Assembly: GCA_947501565.1 (NCBI GenBank)
Contig: CANMWJ010000022.1
Coordinates: 1-55,044, forward strand
DNA length: 55,044 nucleotides
Source: an uncultured Marinobacterium sp.
GTDB taxonomy: Bacteria; Pseudomonadota; Gammaproteobacteria; Pseudomonadales; Balneatricaceae
Direction of reading: 5' to 3'
This document shows, piece after piece, positions 11,374 to 20,618 of this stretch. Every line of letters begins with the position of its first letter. Position 1 is the stretch's first letter. The notes beneath the pieces are model-generated. The model saw nothing but the letters and a program-made list of their open reading frames with translations. It had not been told where the DNA came from and did no database searches. Made by a program: the position numbers and the translations under genes.

Positions 11374-12141
11374 ATGGACAAGTTAGTTGGTTGTCGTAGT
11401 TTCTATGTCGAGTTTACGCCCGGAGAATCCCAAGGTGGAATCGCGGATAGCATGTTTGTATTGCGCGACGCTGGGCTGATCACAGGCCCAGGACAGCATC
11501 TGTTTGCGTCTCCTTACTCCTCTCTGTTGTTTGTCATCCCTGATGGGCATGCGCCCTTCATACGTTTTGTCGCCGCTCAGAAAGATGCTCGCACGCAGAA
11601 ACGTGCATTACATGGTTGGGCATTTGGTATCAGGTTCTGTAGCCATTGGCACAGTCGCTATCTTGAGCAGCTCGCTTTAAACCCTCAGTTCAGATCTGAA
11701 GTGACCACTCAGCTGCTCAACGCGCTGCAAACCAAACCCTCCATCGAACACCTGCAGGAGGTTTTGCAGCAACTGCTCTCGCGGACCTGTCGGGAGCTAC
11801 CTGCGCTCCCTAGCCGCAGTGCTAGCCCCTCAGCATCCAGCTCCTCCCGCACCCGAAGACGGCATTCAGTACGGGAGTTTGGTATGTCACCTAAGGCGCT
11901 CAGTTCCCTGTTCCGCTTTCAGAAGCTGGTTCCCCGAGTCGTCGATGCCGACGCTACCCTGGTGGATCTGGCGAGCAGCCACGCCTATTCGGACCAGGCC
12001 CACCTTACCCGTGACTTCGTTCGGCGAGCGGGTGTATCGCCCGGTCGGTTCCGACAGCGCTGGAGTGGTCGGGGCGATGTCCGTTTTTTTCAAGACCAGT
12101 CACAAGGTGGGGTTGTACGGTTTGGGTTAGCGATCTACTGA
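11374..12141 (+). CDS. AraC-family transcriptional regulator
   Basis: A 255-residue one-component regulator. The C-terminal half has the two helix-turn-helix elements of the AraC/XylS family; the second is clearest around LVDLASSHAYSDQAHLTRDF followed by RRAGVSPGRFRQRW. The N-terminal part (about residues 1-110, with GWAFGIRF near residue 87) resembles the ligand or sensor module of AraC proteins of the DUF6597 type. It is followed 42 bases later by a thioesterase gene on the same strand. The target and effector cannot be read from the sequence. The middle segment (about residues 145-165) is Ser/Arg-rich and probably an unstructured linker. Confidence 0.8.
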   Translation: MDKLVGCRSFYVEFTPGESQGGIADSMFVLRDAGLITGPGQHLFASPYSSLLFVIPDGHAPFIRFVAAQKDARTQKRALHGWAFGIRFCSHWHSRYLEQLALNPQFRSEVTTQLLNALQTKPSIEHLQEVLQQLLSRTCRELPALPSRSASPSASSSSRTRRRHSVREFGMSPKALSSLFRFQKLVPRVVDADATLVDLASSHAYSDQAHLTRDFVRRAGVSPGRFRQRWSGRGDVRFFQDQSQGGVVRFGLAIY

Positions 12142-12183
12142 CGCTTGCCATCTCTGTAACCGTCCAACATCCAGGAGTTATCT

Positions 12184-12639
12184 ATGGGCTGTTTTGAGCC
12201 GCGCTGTGCTGATTACGCGCAAAAAGTTATGAGCAGTTTCGCTCGTCAACCAATCACTGAAACACTGGGAATGACCGTGGCTCACCTCGAGCCTGGCCGG
12301 ATCGAGCTTGCCATGGATTACGATCCGGATTACACCCAGCAGCACGGCTTCCTGCACGGTGGCATCGTCGCGACCGGGTTGGACAACGCGGCTGGTTACG
12401 CGGCGTTTTCGCTGATGGAAGCGGATGATGCCATTCTGACCGTGGAGTTTAAAACCAGTCTGTTTGCGCCAGCGAAAGGTGAAAAGTTCCTCTTCCGCGC
12501 TGAGGTGCGTAAACCGGGCAGGACCTTGTGCTTTGTTGAGGCTCAGGCGTACGCGTTACAGGGCAGCCGCGAAGTGCTGATTGCTACGATGTCTGCAACC
12601 ATGATGGCGATAAAGGGACGGGACGATATTCAGCAGTAA
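12184..12639 (+). CDS. PaaI-family hotdog thioesterase
   Basis: A 151-residue single-domain hotdog protein. The motif HGFLHGGIVATGLDNAAGYAA (about residues 55-75) is the characteristic PaaI/YigI active-site region with the HGG and the Asn/Asp on the following helix. Members hydrolyse acyl-CoA thioesters, often aryl-acetyl or medium-chain types, in the cytoplasm; the substrate here is unknown. It follows the AraC-type regulator closely and may be co-transcribed with it. The first of two parS palindromes lies 59 bases after the stop. Confidence 0.82.
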   Translation: MGCFEPRCADYAQKVMSSFARQPITETLGMTVAHLEPGRIELAMDYDPDYTQQHGFLHGGIVATGLDNAAGYAAFSLMEADDAILTVEFKTSLFAPAKGEKFLFRAEVRKPGRTLCFVEAQAYALQGSREVLIATMSATMMAIKGRDDIQQ

Positions 12640-12697
12640 TAAGGAGCCCTCTTCGCTTCGTTATGCGCTCAGGCTGATATAACCATTTGAGGTCGAA

Positions 12698-12713
12698 TGT
12701 TTCACGTGAAACA
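12698..12713. other. parS site 1 (ParB-binding centromere)
   Basis: TGTTTCACGTGAAACA is an exact match to the universal chromosomal parS palindrome, extended to a 20-base palindrome at 12696-12715. It is about 8 kb from dnaA, in the gap downstream of glyS. ParB nucleates here to organise and segregate the origin region. Confidence 0.93.
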
Positions 12714-12742
12714 TTCCTGCGCGAACGTCAGCCTACAGGCAC

Positions 12743-12773
12743 AAAAAAGCCGGGAAAAATAGCCCGGCTTTTT
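12743..12773 (-). terminator. Terminator at the end of glyQS
   Basis: GCCGGG (12749-12754) pairs with CCCGGC (12763-12768), with an A-run on the left and a T-run on the right, so it works in both directions. It ends glyQ-glyS and also insulates the thioesterase transcript. Confidence 0.85.
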
Positions 12774-12794
12774 AATGTCGCGAGTGCTTGTGTA

Positions 12795-14873
12795 TCAGCT
12801 CAGGACCGAGATATCTGCCACACCCAGGAACAGGTTGCGCAGGTTGCTCAGCAGCACCAGGCGGTTATTGCGGACCGCTTCATCGTCCACCATCACCATG
12901 ACGTCATCGAAGAATTTGTCGACGCTGCCGCGCAGACCCGCGAGCACTTCAAGTGCAGCCTGGTAGTCACCCGTTTCGAACAACGGCTGGATACGCTCGG
13001 ACAGCACGGCCAGCTCGGTAGCCAGAACTTTCTCCGCGTCATCCTGCAGCAGGCTGTCGTCGACAGCACCAGATACCGCACCACCCTGCTTGTTCAGGAT
13101 GTTGGATACACGCTTGTTTGCTGCCGCCAGCGCTTCAGCTTCCGCCAGTGTACGGAAGTGGCTCACCGCTTTAACACGGGTGTCGAAATCCAGTGGTTTG
13201 GTTGGACGCACCGCCAGTACGGACAGGAACACGTCGGCAGAGATGCCTTCGTCTTCGTACCATGCGCGGAAACGGTCCAGCATGAAGTCCAGTACTTTGT
13301 CTTCCAGTCCGTCGCGCGCTGGCAGGTCTTTGTGGCTGTCAGCAGCGACGCTGATCAGCTCACGCAGGTCCAGATCCAGGTTGCGCTCAACGATGATGCG
13401 CAGCACGCCCAGTGCAGCACGGCGCAGTGCGAACGGGTCTTTGGAGCCGGTTGGCGGCTGGTTGATGCCGAACAGACCGGTCAGGGTATCCAGACGGTCA
13501 GCGATTGCGATGGCGATACCCGCGCCGGTTTCTGGCAGTTCGTCACCGGCAAAACGTGGCATGTACTGCTCGTTCATCGCCAGCGCAACGTCCTGATCTT
13601 CGCCGTCATGCAGTGCGTAGTGGTAACCCATCAGGCCCTGCAGATCGGTGAACTCATAGACCATGTCGGTCATCAGGTCGGTTTTCGCCAGCATCGCAGC
13701 GCGCGCGGCCTGCTCGGTGCTGTTACCGAGATCTGCGGCAACACGTTGTGCCAGGGTCGCGATACGCTCAGCTTTGTCATGCAGAGTGCCCAGGTCTTTC
13801 TGGAAGACGATGGTTTTCAGCGACTCAACACGGGACTCCAGGGTCTTCTTCTTATCAGTTTCAAAGAAGAACGCTGCGTCTGCCAGGCGTGGACGGATCA
13901 CCTTCTCGTTACCTTCGATCACCTGCTGAGGGTCTTTGGAAACGATGTTGGAGATGGTGGTGAAGTTCGGCATCAGGTTGCCGTCTTTGTCTTCGTGGTG
14001 GAAGTACTTCTGGTGCTCCTTCATGGAGGAGATCAGTGCCTGTGCAGGCACGTCCAGGAAGCGTTCCTCGAAGCGACCGGTCAAAGCAACCGGCCATTCG
14101 TTCAGTGCGGTAACTTCATCCAGCAGGTCATCATCGATCTGTGCTACACCACCCAGCTTCTCCCCTTCTGCAACAACCTGCGTGCGGATGTCTTCGCGAC
14201 GTGCAGCAAAATCGGCAACCACTTTACCGGTCTCTTTCAGCTTGTCAGCGTATTCGCTGGCAGCCATCAGCTCGATCTCGTGGTTGTAGTGGAAGCGGTG
14301 ACCGCGGGTTTTGCGACCGGATTTCACACCCAGAATTTCGCAGTCGATCACTTCGTCACCGAACAGCATCACCAGCCAGTGAACCGGACGTACGAACTCA
14401 ACGCGGGATGCACCCCAGCGCATGCGCTTAGGAATTGGTAGTTTGTTCAGCGCGTTCTGCATCACACCTGGTAGCGCATCGCGCAGTGGTTTCGCCGCGA
14501 CGGACTGGCGGTAAGACAGCTTGCCGTTGACCTCTTCCAGGTCTGCAACTTCAGCACCGCACTTACGGGCAAAACCCTCCAGTGCTTTGGTTGGGTTGCC
14601 GTCAGCGTCGTAGGCGATACGGGCAGGAGGACCTTGTACCAGGTTTTCGCTCGCTGGAACTTCGCTGACCAGGTTCTCGATCAGCAGTGCCAGGCGGCGT
14701 GGTGCAGCGTAGCTGGTTACCTTGGCGTCAGCCAGCAGCGCAGCAGCGTCTTTACCCAGCAGCTCTTTGATACCCGCCAGTGCTTCCGCTTCCAGAGCAG
14801 CAGAGAGAGTTTTCAGCGCCTTCGGTGGTAGCTCTTCGGTACCCAGTTCAAACAGGAAATCTTGTGTAGCCAT
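12795..14873 (-). CDS. glyS: Glycyl-tRNA synthetase beta subunit
   Basis: The large subunit of the bacterial heterotetrameric glycyl-tRNA synthetase; it contacts tRNA(Gly) and contributes the HD-like and anticodon-binding regions. It begins [20 protein letters not shown], the typical GlyS start, and ends with a helical anticodon-binding region containing the segment FDDVMVM. Length is 692 aa, normal for the family. Its ATG overlaps the glyQ stop by one base (TAATG), so the pair is translationally coupled. Confidence 0.97.
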   Translation of the reverse strand: MATQDFLFELGTEELPPKALKTLSAALEAEALAGIKELLGKDAAALLADAKVTSYAAPRRLALLIENLVSEVPASENLVQGPPARIAYDADGNPTKALEGFARKCGAEVADLEEVNGKLSYRQSVAAKPLRDALPGVMQNALNKLPIPKRMRWGASRVEFVRPVHWLVMLFGDEVIDCEILGVKSGRKTRGHRFHYNHEIELMAASEYADKLKETGKVVADFAARREDIRTQVVAEGEKLGGVAQIDDDLLDEVTALNEWPVALTGRFEERFLDVPAQALISSMKEHQKYFHHEDKDGNLMPNFTTISNIVSKDPQQVIEGNEKVIRPRLADAAFFFETDKKKTLESRVESLKTIVFQKDLGTLHDKAERIATLAQRVAADLGNSTEQAARAAMLAKTDLMTDMVYEFTDLQGLMGYHYALHDGEDQDVALAMNEQYMPRFAGDELPETGAGIAIAIADRLDTLTGLFGINQPPTGSKDPFALRRAALGVLRIIVERNLDLDLRELISVAADSHKDLPARDGLEDKVLDFMLDRFRAWYEDEGISADVFLSVLAVRPTKPLDFDTRVKAVSHFRTLAEAEALAAANKRVSNILNKQGGAVSGAVDDSLLQDDAEKVLATELAVLSERIQPLFETGDYQAALEVLAGLRGSVDKFFDDVMVMVDDEAVRNNRLVLLSNLRNLFLGVADISVLS

Positions 14874-15844
14874 TACTTTTTCTCCTCGCTGGCGGCCAGT
14901 ACTTCCTGACGTAGTGCTTCTGGAGCAAGCGGGAAGCCGAGGGCTTTACGGGCATCGAAATAGGCGTGTGCAACGTTACGGGCCAGTGTACGGACACGCA
15001 GGATGTAACGCTGGCGTTCGGTCACAGAGATTGCGTGACGTGCATCCAGCAGGTTAAAGGTGTGGGACGCTTTCAGTACCTGCTCGTATGCAGGCAGTGG
15101 CAGCGGCGTCTCCAGATCGAGCAGCTTCTGACATTCTGCTTCGTAGTGATCGAAGTTCTTGAACAGCATAGGTACGTCAGCGTGTTCAAAGTTGTAGGTG
15201 GACTGCTCTACTTCGTTCTGGTGGAACACGTCGCCGTAGGTTACAACGGAACCATCCGGGTTCTTGGTCCATACAAGGTCATACACGCTGTCTACGCTCT
15301 GCAGGTACATCGCGATACGTTCCAGACCGTAGGTGATCTCACCGGTGACTGGGTAGCACTCAAGACCACCGGCTTGCTGGAAGTAAGTAAACTGAGTTAC
15401 TTCCATGCCGTTCAGCCATACTTCCCATCCCAGACCCCAGGCACCCAGTGTTGGGGATTCCCAGTTGTCCTCTACGAAGCGAACATCGTGTACGCCCAGG
15501 TCGATACCCATGCGCTGCAGAGAGCCCAGGTAGAGCTCCTGAATGTTGTCCGGAGACGGTTTCAGTACCACCTGGAACTGATAGTAGTGTTGCAGGCGGT
15601 TTGGGTTTTCACCGTAACGGCCGTCGGTTGGACGGCGGCTTGGCTGGACGTAAGCTGAGTTCCAGCTTTCTGGTCCGATTGCACGCAGGAAAGTTGCAGG
15701 GTGGAAGGTACCTGCGCCGACTTCCATATCCAGCGGCTGAACGATTACACAGCCGTGTTCTGCCCAATATTCTTGCAGGGCGAGAATCAAACCCTGAAAT
15801 GTACTTACGTCTGGGGTAACCTGGTCAGTCACGTAATTCACCAT
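14873..15844 (-). CDS. glyQ: Glycyl-tRNA synthetase alpha subunit
   Basis: The catalytic class II subunit that forms glycyl-adenylate. Diagnostic segments are [37 protein letters not shown] and [19 protein letters not shown] choose the ATG at 15844 (323 aa). It lacks a clear ribosome binding site, and a GTG at 15832 preceded by GGTGA is a fair alternative that would give a length closer to E. coli GlyQ. The frame extends further upstream to 15889 but those residues look non-coding. It forms an operon with glyS. Confidence 0.95.
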   Translation of the reverse strand: MVNYVTDQVTPDVSTFQGLILALQEYWAEHGCVIVQPLDMEVGAGTFHPATFLRAIGPESWNSAYVQPSRRPTDGRYGENPNRLQHYYQFQVVLKPSPDNIQELYLGSLQRMGIDLGVHDVRFVEDNWESPTLGAWGLGWEVWLNGMEVTQFTYFQQAGGLECYPVTGEITYGLERIAMYLQSVDSVYDLVWTKNPDGSVVTYGDVFHQNEVEQSTYNFEHADVPMLFKNFDHYEAECQKLLDLETPLPLPAYEQVLKASHTFNLLDARHAISVTERQRYILRVRTLARNVAHAYFDARKALGFPLAPEALRQEVLAASEEKK

Positions 15845-16032
15845 TACATATAAATTTGGCCCGAAAATAAGGCGGGAATTATACACCAATTTGCAGGCAC
15901 GGGGTGTATTCCCAAGGGGTTGTCAAGACTGACAGTAGCTTATTTGCCGATAGGAAATCTTTGATGCGGATGAGGGAAAAGTAACCGGCCTATCCTGGAG
16001 GTAGGTGTTACACCGGTTGAGTAGTGCGCGAA

Positions 16033-16048
16033 TGTTTCACGTGAAACA
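16033..16048. other. parS site 2 (ParB-binding centromere)
   Basis: A second exact TGTTTCACGTGAAACA, again in a 20-base palindrome (16031-16050). It is 3335 bases from site 1, so the two copies bracket glyQS. It lies between the glyQ start and the end of the outer-membrane barrel gene, outside any coding sequence. Confidence 0.93.
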
Positions 16049-16057
16049 TTGAAGAGT

Positions 16058-16090
16058 GTGGTACTGAATCCGGAGTGGATTCAGTACCAC
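16058..16090 (-). terminator. Strong stem-loop after the barrel gene
   Basis: A perfect 14-bp stem (16058-16071 with 16077-16090) with a 5-base loop lies 8 bases past the stop of the barrel gene. The T-run after it is poor, so termination may be partial or the stem may protect the mRNA 3' end. parS site 2 follows directly. Confidence 0.6.
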
Positions 16091-16097
16091 GTGGAGT

Positions 16098-17306
16098 TTA
16101 GAAGTAGCGTTCAATGCTGAGCTGAAGGTGGTCATCGCGATCAAAGGCGCTGGCCAGATCACGATTGTCGTCCGCGCTGAAGAAACGACCGTCCAGGCTC
16201 GCCTTCCAGTTATCGCCGAAACGACGGCTGGCTTCCACCACGACACTCAGGCTGTCGTAGTCCAGATCGTGACTCATGCCCGCCAGCAGTTCGGTACTGG
16301 CTTCATCGTTGAGGGTGATACGGCCACCGAAGAACAGATCATTCTGCACGTTGGAGGTGGCATCCTCTCCCCTTTCATCCCAGCCGTATTCCAGTAACAC
16401 GCCGAGGTCGGCACTGCTTTCACGGATGCCGTAGAAGGTATACTCGAACCCGGCTTGGGCCGCGAAGTAATCCTCTTTGGTGGTATCGCGCCAGAGGGTT
16501 TCGACCTTCCACAACCAACTGTCGAGTGTGGCCTGCAGATCAAAACCGATCTGATCCATCTGCACGTAACGGGGTACCAAAACGGTCTGACCACCCTGAT
16601 TACGCACGACCAGTTCCGGATCGCGGTTGGTGCCGTGGAACCAGTAGGCGCCGATATCAAAATCGCCCAGCGTGTGACTCCAGCGGATGGCGGTGTCGAT
16701 ATGTTTCTCCTCGTCACCGGACTCGTATTCGGCCGCGTCGGTATTCACGACCACTCCGCCACGCAGGCGCCCTTCCCGACCCGGGAAGGTGCGCTCACGA
16801 AAACCCGGCAACACGAAAAGGTCGACGATACCCCAATCGCGCACCAGAGAGAGGTTGATCATCGGCTGGCCGAGTTTGTCCTCGCCGTCGAAATCATCCA
16901 CCGCATCAGTCTGGTTGATCACATCGACCAGATGCTGGAACTCGGTCACGCCCCAGAACACTTTGCGGATGCCCGCGCGCAGCTCCCAATCCTCACCCAC
17001 GTGCAGCCAGCTCAGTTCACGAATGTCGCCGTGGGTGCGCTCAGGATCGTTCTCGTCAACGCGCAGATAAGGGGTAAAGGTCAGGCTGTCATCGCCGTCA
17101 TTCCACTCCCAGAAGAACTCCGGTTCCACGAGAAAGGACAGGTTGGTGTCCTGATTCTGACCGGCGAACTGCGCATCCTCGGTAAAAGCACGCAGCTCTC
17201 CCGCCACCTTACCCGACACCTCAAAGTAGGTTTCGGCACTCGCCGGTAGCGCAGCAAGGAGCGCGGTGGCGAGTCCGGTCTGTAACAAGGCTTTCTGTGT
17301 ACGCAT
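16098..17306 (-). CDS. Outer-membrane beta-barrel protein of an export cluster
   Basis: A 402-residue protein with a cleavable signal peptide (hydrophobic core after MRTQKALLQ, cleavage likely after LPASA). The mature part alternates hydrophobic and polar residues, is rich in Trp, Tyr and acidic residues, and ends in Phe (LQLSIERYF), the terminal signature used by the BAM complex. I infer an outer-membrane barrel, perhaps DUF1302-like. It is the last of three genes (exporter, LolA-like protein, barrel) under a TetR-type operator, only 3 bases after the LolA-like stop. It probably forms the outer-membrane end of that system. Function is not established. Confidence 0.72.
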   Translation of the reverse strand: MRTQKALLQTGLATALLAALPASAETYFEVSGKVAGELRAFTEDAQFAGQNQDTNLSFLVEPEFFWEWNDGDDSLTFTPYLRVDENDPERTHGDIRELSWLHVGEDWELRAGIRKVFWGVTEFQHLVDVINQTDAVDDFDGEDKLGQPMINLSLVRDWGIVDLFVLPGFRERTFPGREGRLRGGVVVNTDAAEYESGDEEKHIDTAIRWSHTLGDFDIGAYWFHGTNRDPELVVRNQGGQTVLVPRYVQMDQIGFDLQATLDSWLWKVETLWRDTTKEDYFAAQAGFEYTFYGIRESSADLGVLLEYGWDERGEDATSNVQNDLFFGGRITLNDEASTELLAGMSHDLDYDSLSVVVEASRRFGDNWKASLDGRFFSADDNRDLASAFDRDDHLQLSIERYF

Positions 17307-17309
17307 GGT

Positions 17310-18107
17310 TTAGCGTGCCCGTTTCAGTGAGTTCTTGTTGAAGTCTTTGTCGGAAAGGCCGGTCTTAAACTGGTAGCTGTTCCAGCTCAGGTCGGTGCTC
17401 TTGCCGGTCTGGTGGTTCACCATCTTCATCAGATCCGGACGCCAGTGCTTGCCCAGATATTCCTGATAGTCATGGTAGGTCAGGGTTTTCAGGGGCGAGT
17501 TTTTGCGGTCGAAAAAGTCGATCTTCCAGACGCGGTATTCGCTCTGGTCTACCCAAACCACACGGCGGGTGTAACCGGAGTTTTTATCAACCGGATACTG
17601 CTCCACCACGAAACAGGTGCCGCCGTCACAGGCTTCATCGCGTAGGTATTTATAGGTGTACTTCTCCACCTCAAAGGAGGACAGATCTTCGTAGGCGAAC
17701 TCCGAACCCATGAACGGGCCGGACTTGTTACGCGAGGCGATACGTTTTACCCGCTTGAGCGCAGGCAGGTAGAGCCACTGATCGTCTGCACCGACCGGGT
17801 GGGAAAAACTGAGAAAGGCGGTGCCTTTCACGTCACGGGGTTTATCAAAGACGGACAAACTCTTGTCGCCGTCGTCTTCGATCTCAAGAGACTTCATGCG
17901 GATCTCACGTACGCTCTCCTGACCCTGCTTGTTGCGCAACACCATGTTCATCTGCGCCTGCATATCCTGCCAGCCGAGGTCGCGCTGCTTGGATTCAACG
18001 GAGATCGCCATGCCCTTCTCTTCGGCCGTCTCGGCCTGAGCCGTAAACGGAACAGCAACCAGCGCGGTGATCAGAAACGTATTAAGCGGGTTGGTTAACA
18101 GGTTCAT
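17310..18107 (-). CDS. Periplasmic outer-membrane lipoprotein-sorting (LolA-like) protein
   Basis: A 265-residue secreted protein: an n-region MNLLTNPLNTF, a hydrophobic core and cleavage near AQA. The mature part fits the LolA-like family often annotated as outer-membrane lipoprotein-sorting protein, with features such as FLSFSHPVGADDQWLYLPAL and RRVVWVDQSEYRVWKIDFFD. These proteins have an open beta-fold that can hold lipids. I choose the ATG at 18107 because GAAGGAG precedes it. It overlaps the exporter's 3' end by 26 bases, indicating coupling. The gene order suggests that it shuttles a hydrophobic substrate between the exporter and the barrel; that is inference. Confidence 0.75.
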   Translation of the reverse strand: MNLLTNPLNTFLITALVAVPFTAQAETAEEKGMAISVESKQRDLGWQDMQAQMNMVLRNKQGQESVREIRMKSLEIEDDGDKSLSVFDKPRDVKGTAFLSFSHPVGADDQWLYLPALKRVKRIASRNKSGPFMGSEFAYEDLSSFEVEKYTYKYLRDEACDGGTCFVVEQYPVDKNSGYTRRVVWVDQSEYRVWKIDFFDRKNSPLKTLTYHDYQEYLGKHWRPDLMKMVNHQTGKSTDLSWNSYQFKTGLSDKDFNKNSLKRAR

Positions 18108-20454
18108 CGGAGTCTCCTTCAATAGCATTCTTTTCGTTGGTTGCAGGTGTTTGACCCTGCGCCTCATACTGGTCGCCGTTGTCCAGTTTCATCAACAGCG
18201 CAGGCAGGAACAGGAAATCGACGATCAGGGCGATGACGATGGTGATCGCGGTGAGCAGGCCCATATCGGCGTTGATCTTGAAGCTGGATTGCGCGAGGAC
18301 CATAAATCCGGCCACCAGCACGATGGTGGTGATCCAGAGTGCGCGGCCGACACTGCCGAAGGCGTAACGTACTGCCTGCTGGCTGTTTTTGCCGCGCTCA
18401 CGACGCGCGTGCAGGTATTTGCTGAGGAAGTGCACGGTATCGTCCACCACGATCCCCAGGGTCATACCGGCCACCACAGAGAGCGCCAGACCCACTTGCC
18501 CGTCGATCAGGAACCAAAGGCCGAAACCCATCGCTGCGGGTGCCAGGTTGGGGATCAGACTGATCAGGCCGTAACGTACGGAGCGCAATGCGATACCCAG
18601 TACCACGGAGATCAGTACCAGTGCGATCGACACACCCAGCAGCATGCTGGTGATATTGCGCTGACCGATATGGGCAAACATCAGGCTGGTGCTGGCGATA
18701 TCGACATCGAACTGCGATGCGTTCTGCGCAAACCAATCTTTGAGTTTGGCCTCCAGCGCGATCTGCTCGGTGCTGGTCATGTTTTTGAAGGTGGCGATCA
18801 CGCGGGTGGAGGATTTGTCCACGTTCAGCTGGTTGTTCAGATCCAGTCCGTACGGCAAAGACATCTCGTACAGCAACAGGTATTGCGCAGAAAGCTCACG
18901 CTCATCCGGCAGCTTGTAGTAGCTCGGATCGTCGCTGTGCATGTTCTTGTTCAGGCGTTTGATGGTGTCGGTGATGCTGTTGACGTGGTCCGTCTCCGGT
19001 TGCGCGCGCAGCCAGTCGGTCAGGTTGCCCACCACGTGCAGGAACTCTGGCTGGTTGATGCCGCTCGCCTCCCCGCTTTTCACTGCGATCTCCATGGTGG
19101 TCATGCCGGAGAGGTTGTCCTGCATGTAGTCGGTCGCCTGGCGGAACGGGACGGTTTCGTCGAAGTATTTGACGAAGTCGTCGTTCAGTTCGTTCTGCGG
19201 CATAAACAGAATCAGACCGGTCATTACCGCCGCCATGCCGGGCAGCAACATTTTGCGTTTGGCGATGACAAAGGTGGCCAGACGGTTCATCAGGTCGTTG
19301 CTCTCTTCGTCGCTCACCTGCTCCACTTTCATCGGCAGCAGTCGCAGCATCGCCGGGAACACGGTCACGGAGAAGATAAACGCCAGCATCACACCGGTGG
19401 CCACCATATTGCCCAGATCGCGGAACGGCGGAGAATCGGAGAAGTTTAGACTGAGGAAACCGATCGCCGTGGTCAGACTGGTGAGGAAGATGGGCTGGAA
19501 GTTGATACGCAGGCTGTCGTGGATCGCTTTGCGTTTCTCCACGCCGTGGCGCATCTCATAAAACATGGTGGTGAGGATATGGATACAGTCGGCCACCGCC
19601 AGTGTCAGCACCATGATCGGTGTGGTTGACGAAGGCCCGGTGAGGAAGAAACCGGTCCAGCCCGCCAATCCCATGGTGGTGAGAATCGAGAACAGGATGA
19701 TAACGACGGTGGCGAAAGTACCGCTGAAGGTTTTCAGCAGGAAGATCATGCCGATGATCACCACCAGGAACATTAACGGTACCAGGGTCGCGTTATCGGT
19801 GAGTGAGGACTCGGCGAAGCTGTTGTTCATCATCACCATGCCGGAGAGGTGGACCTGCATGTTCGGGTGCTGCTCCAGGAACTGCGCTTTCATATCGCGC
19901 ACCTTGGTCACCACCTCGGGCACTTCGACCACCGGATTTTTACCCGGCAGTTGCACAGTGACGTTGACCACGGTGACATGGCCATTGGGTGATACCAGCT
20001 TGTTGAGCAGCATCGGCTCCGCCACCGCAATCGCCTGGATGCGTGGCATATCGGCTTCGGTGAGTGTGGTTGGATCAAGCACCAGGTCTTCGACGATCAT
20101 GTCGTCCTCTTCCGACCAGGTGTGCTGGAAGTTGGTGATCGAATCGACCCGGGTGGAGTAAGGAATCTGCCAGGCTTCGGTGGTCAGCTCCTGTACGGCC
20201 GCAAGGTTGGCCGGTGTGAACACCGTGCCCTCTTCCGGCGTGATGATAAAGGAGACGTTATCACTCTTGCTGTAGATCCTCTGCATCGACTCAAACGCGG
20301 TCAGCTGCGGGTTCTCTTCACTGAAAAACACGCGGTAATCGCTTTTGAAGACGAGGTTCTTGGCGCCGTAGGCGGAACCAAGTACAAAGACGATGGATAG
20401 CAATATGACCCATACGGGGTGGTTTAAGACAAAGCGGAAGAGTCTATCTCTCAT
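18082..20454 (-). CDS. RND superfamily (MMPL-type) exporter
   Basis: A 790-residue inner-membrane transporter made of two similar halves, each with one TM, a large periplasmic loop and five further TMs. TM1 is at about residues 12-32. The TM4 segments carry acidic residues typical of the proton relay (VADCIHILTTMFYE in half one, GIVVDDTVHFLSKY in half two). The size and organisation fit MMPL/HpnN-type exporters of lipids and hydrophobic molecules, not the 1000-residue drug pumps, and no membrane-fusion protein is nearby. A GGAG ribosome binding site precedes the ATG. The operator upstream suggests TetR control. The C-terminal tail is acidic and polar. The substrate is unknown. Confidence 0.85.
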   Translation of the reverse strand: MRDRLFRFVLNHPVWVILLSIVFVLGSAYGAKNLVFKSDYRVFFSEENPQLTAFESMQRIYSKSDNVSFIITPEEGTVFTPANLAAVQELTTEAWQIPYSTRVDSITNFQHTWSEEDDMIVEDLVLDPTTLTEADMPRIQAIAVAEPMLLNKLVSPNGHVTVVNVTVQLPGKNPVVEVPEVVTKVRDMKAQFLEQHPNMQVHLSGMVMMNNSFAESSLTDNATLVPLMFLVVIIGMIFLLKTFSGTFATVVIILFSILTTMGLAGWTGFFLTGPSSTTPIMVLTLAVADCIHILTTMFYEMRHGVEKRKAIHDSLRINFQPIFLTSLTTAIGFLSLNFSDSPPFRDLGNMVATGVMLAFIFSVTVFPAMLRLLPMKVEQVSDEESNDLMNRLATFVIAKRKMLLPGMAAVMTGLILFMPQNELNDDFVKYFDETVPFRQATDYMQDNLSGMTTMEIAVKSGEASGINQPEFLHVVGNLTDWLRAQPETDHVNSITDTIKRLNKNMHSDDPSYYKLPDERELSAQYLLLYEMSLPYGLDLNNQLNVDKSSTRVIATFKNMTSTEQIALEAKLKDWFAQNASQFDVDIASTSLMFAHIGQRNITSMLLGVSIALVLISVVLGIALRSVRYGLISLIPNLAPAAMGFGLWFLIDGQVGLALSVVAGMTLGIVVDDTVHFLSKYLHARRERGKNSQQAVRYAFGSVGRALWITTIVLVAGFMVLAQSSFKINADMGLLTAITIVIALIVDFLFLPALLMKLDNGDQYEAQGQTPATNEKNAIEGDSDEPVNQPA

Positions 20455-20561
20455 TGTTCCAGCTCCAGGTTTCCCTGTTCCTTCAAGGTTGTTGGGTTGC
20501 TCTGATGGCGGCTCTTATTTACGCAATACGCTTCGTGACCCTAACGTAAGTAAGGTTAAGG

Positions 20562-20576
20562 TGACGAAGCGTCATT
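20562..20576 (-). promoter_or_regulatory. TetR-type operator upstream of the exporter operon
   Basis: On the minus strand this reads AATGACGCTTCGTCA, a TGACG-N3-CGTCA palindrome. It differs at one base from the copy before the tetR gene (21391-21405). It is also one arm of a larger imperfect inverted repeat (20528-20545 with 20555-20572), suggesting a second weaker half-site. It lies about 110 bases before the exporter start. Confidence 0.7.
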
Positions 20577-20588
20577 AAACCTTCGTAA

Positions 20589-20612
20589 AAAAACGGCGTT
20601 ACCACCGTTTTT
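20589..20612 (-). terminator. Terminator after tetR
   Basis: Read leftward, AAAAACGG pairs with CCGTTTTT around an 8-base loop and a T-run continues. It separates tetR from the exporter operon, so the exporter needs its own promoter. Confidence 0.65.
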
Positions 20613-20618
20613 GGTGCC

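Noticed and set aside
20526-20540. Third TetR-type operator near the exporter
   Set aside because: It resembles the operator but has an indel; noted only as a possible weak half of a larger inverted repeat.
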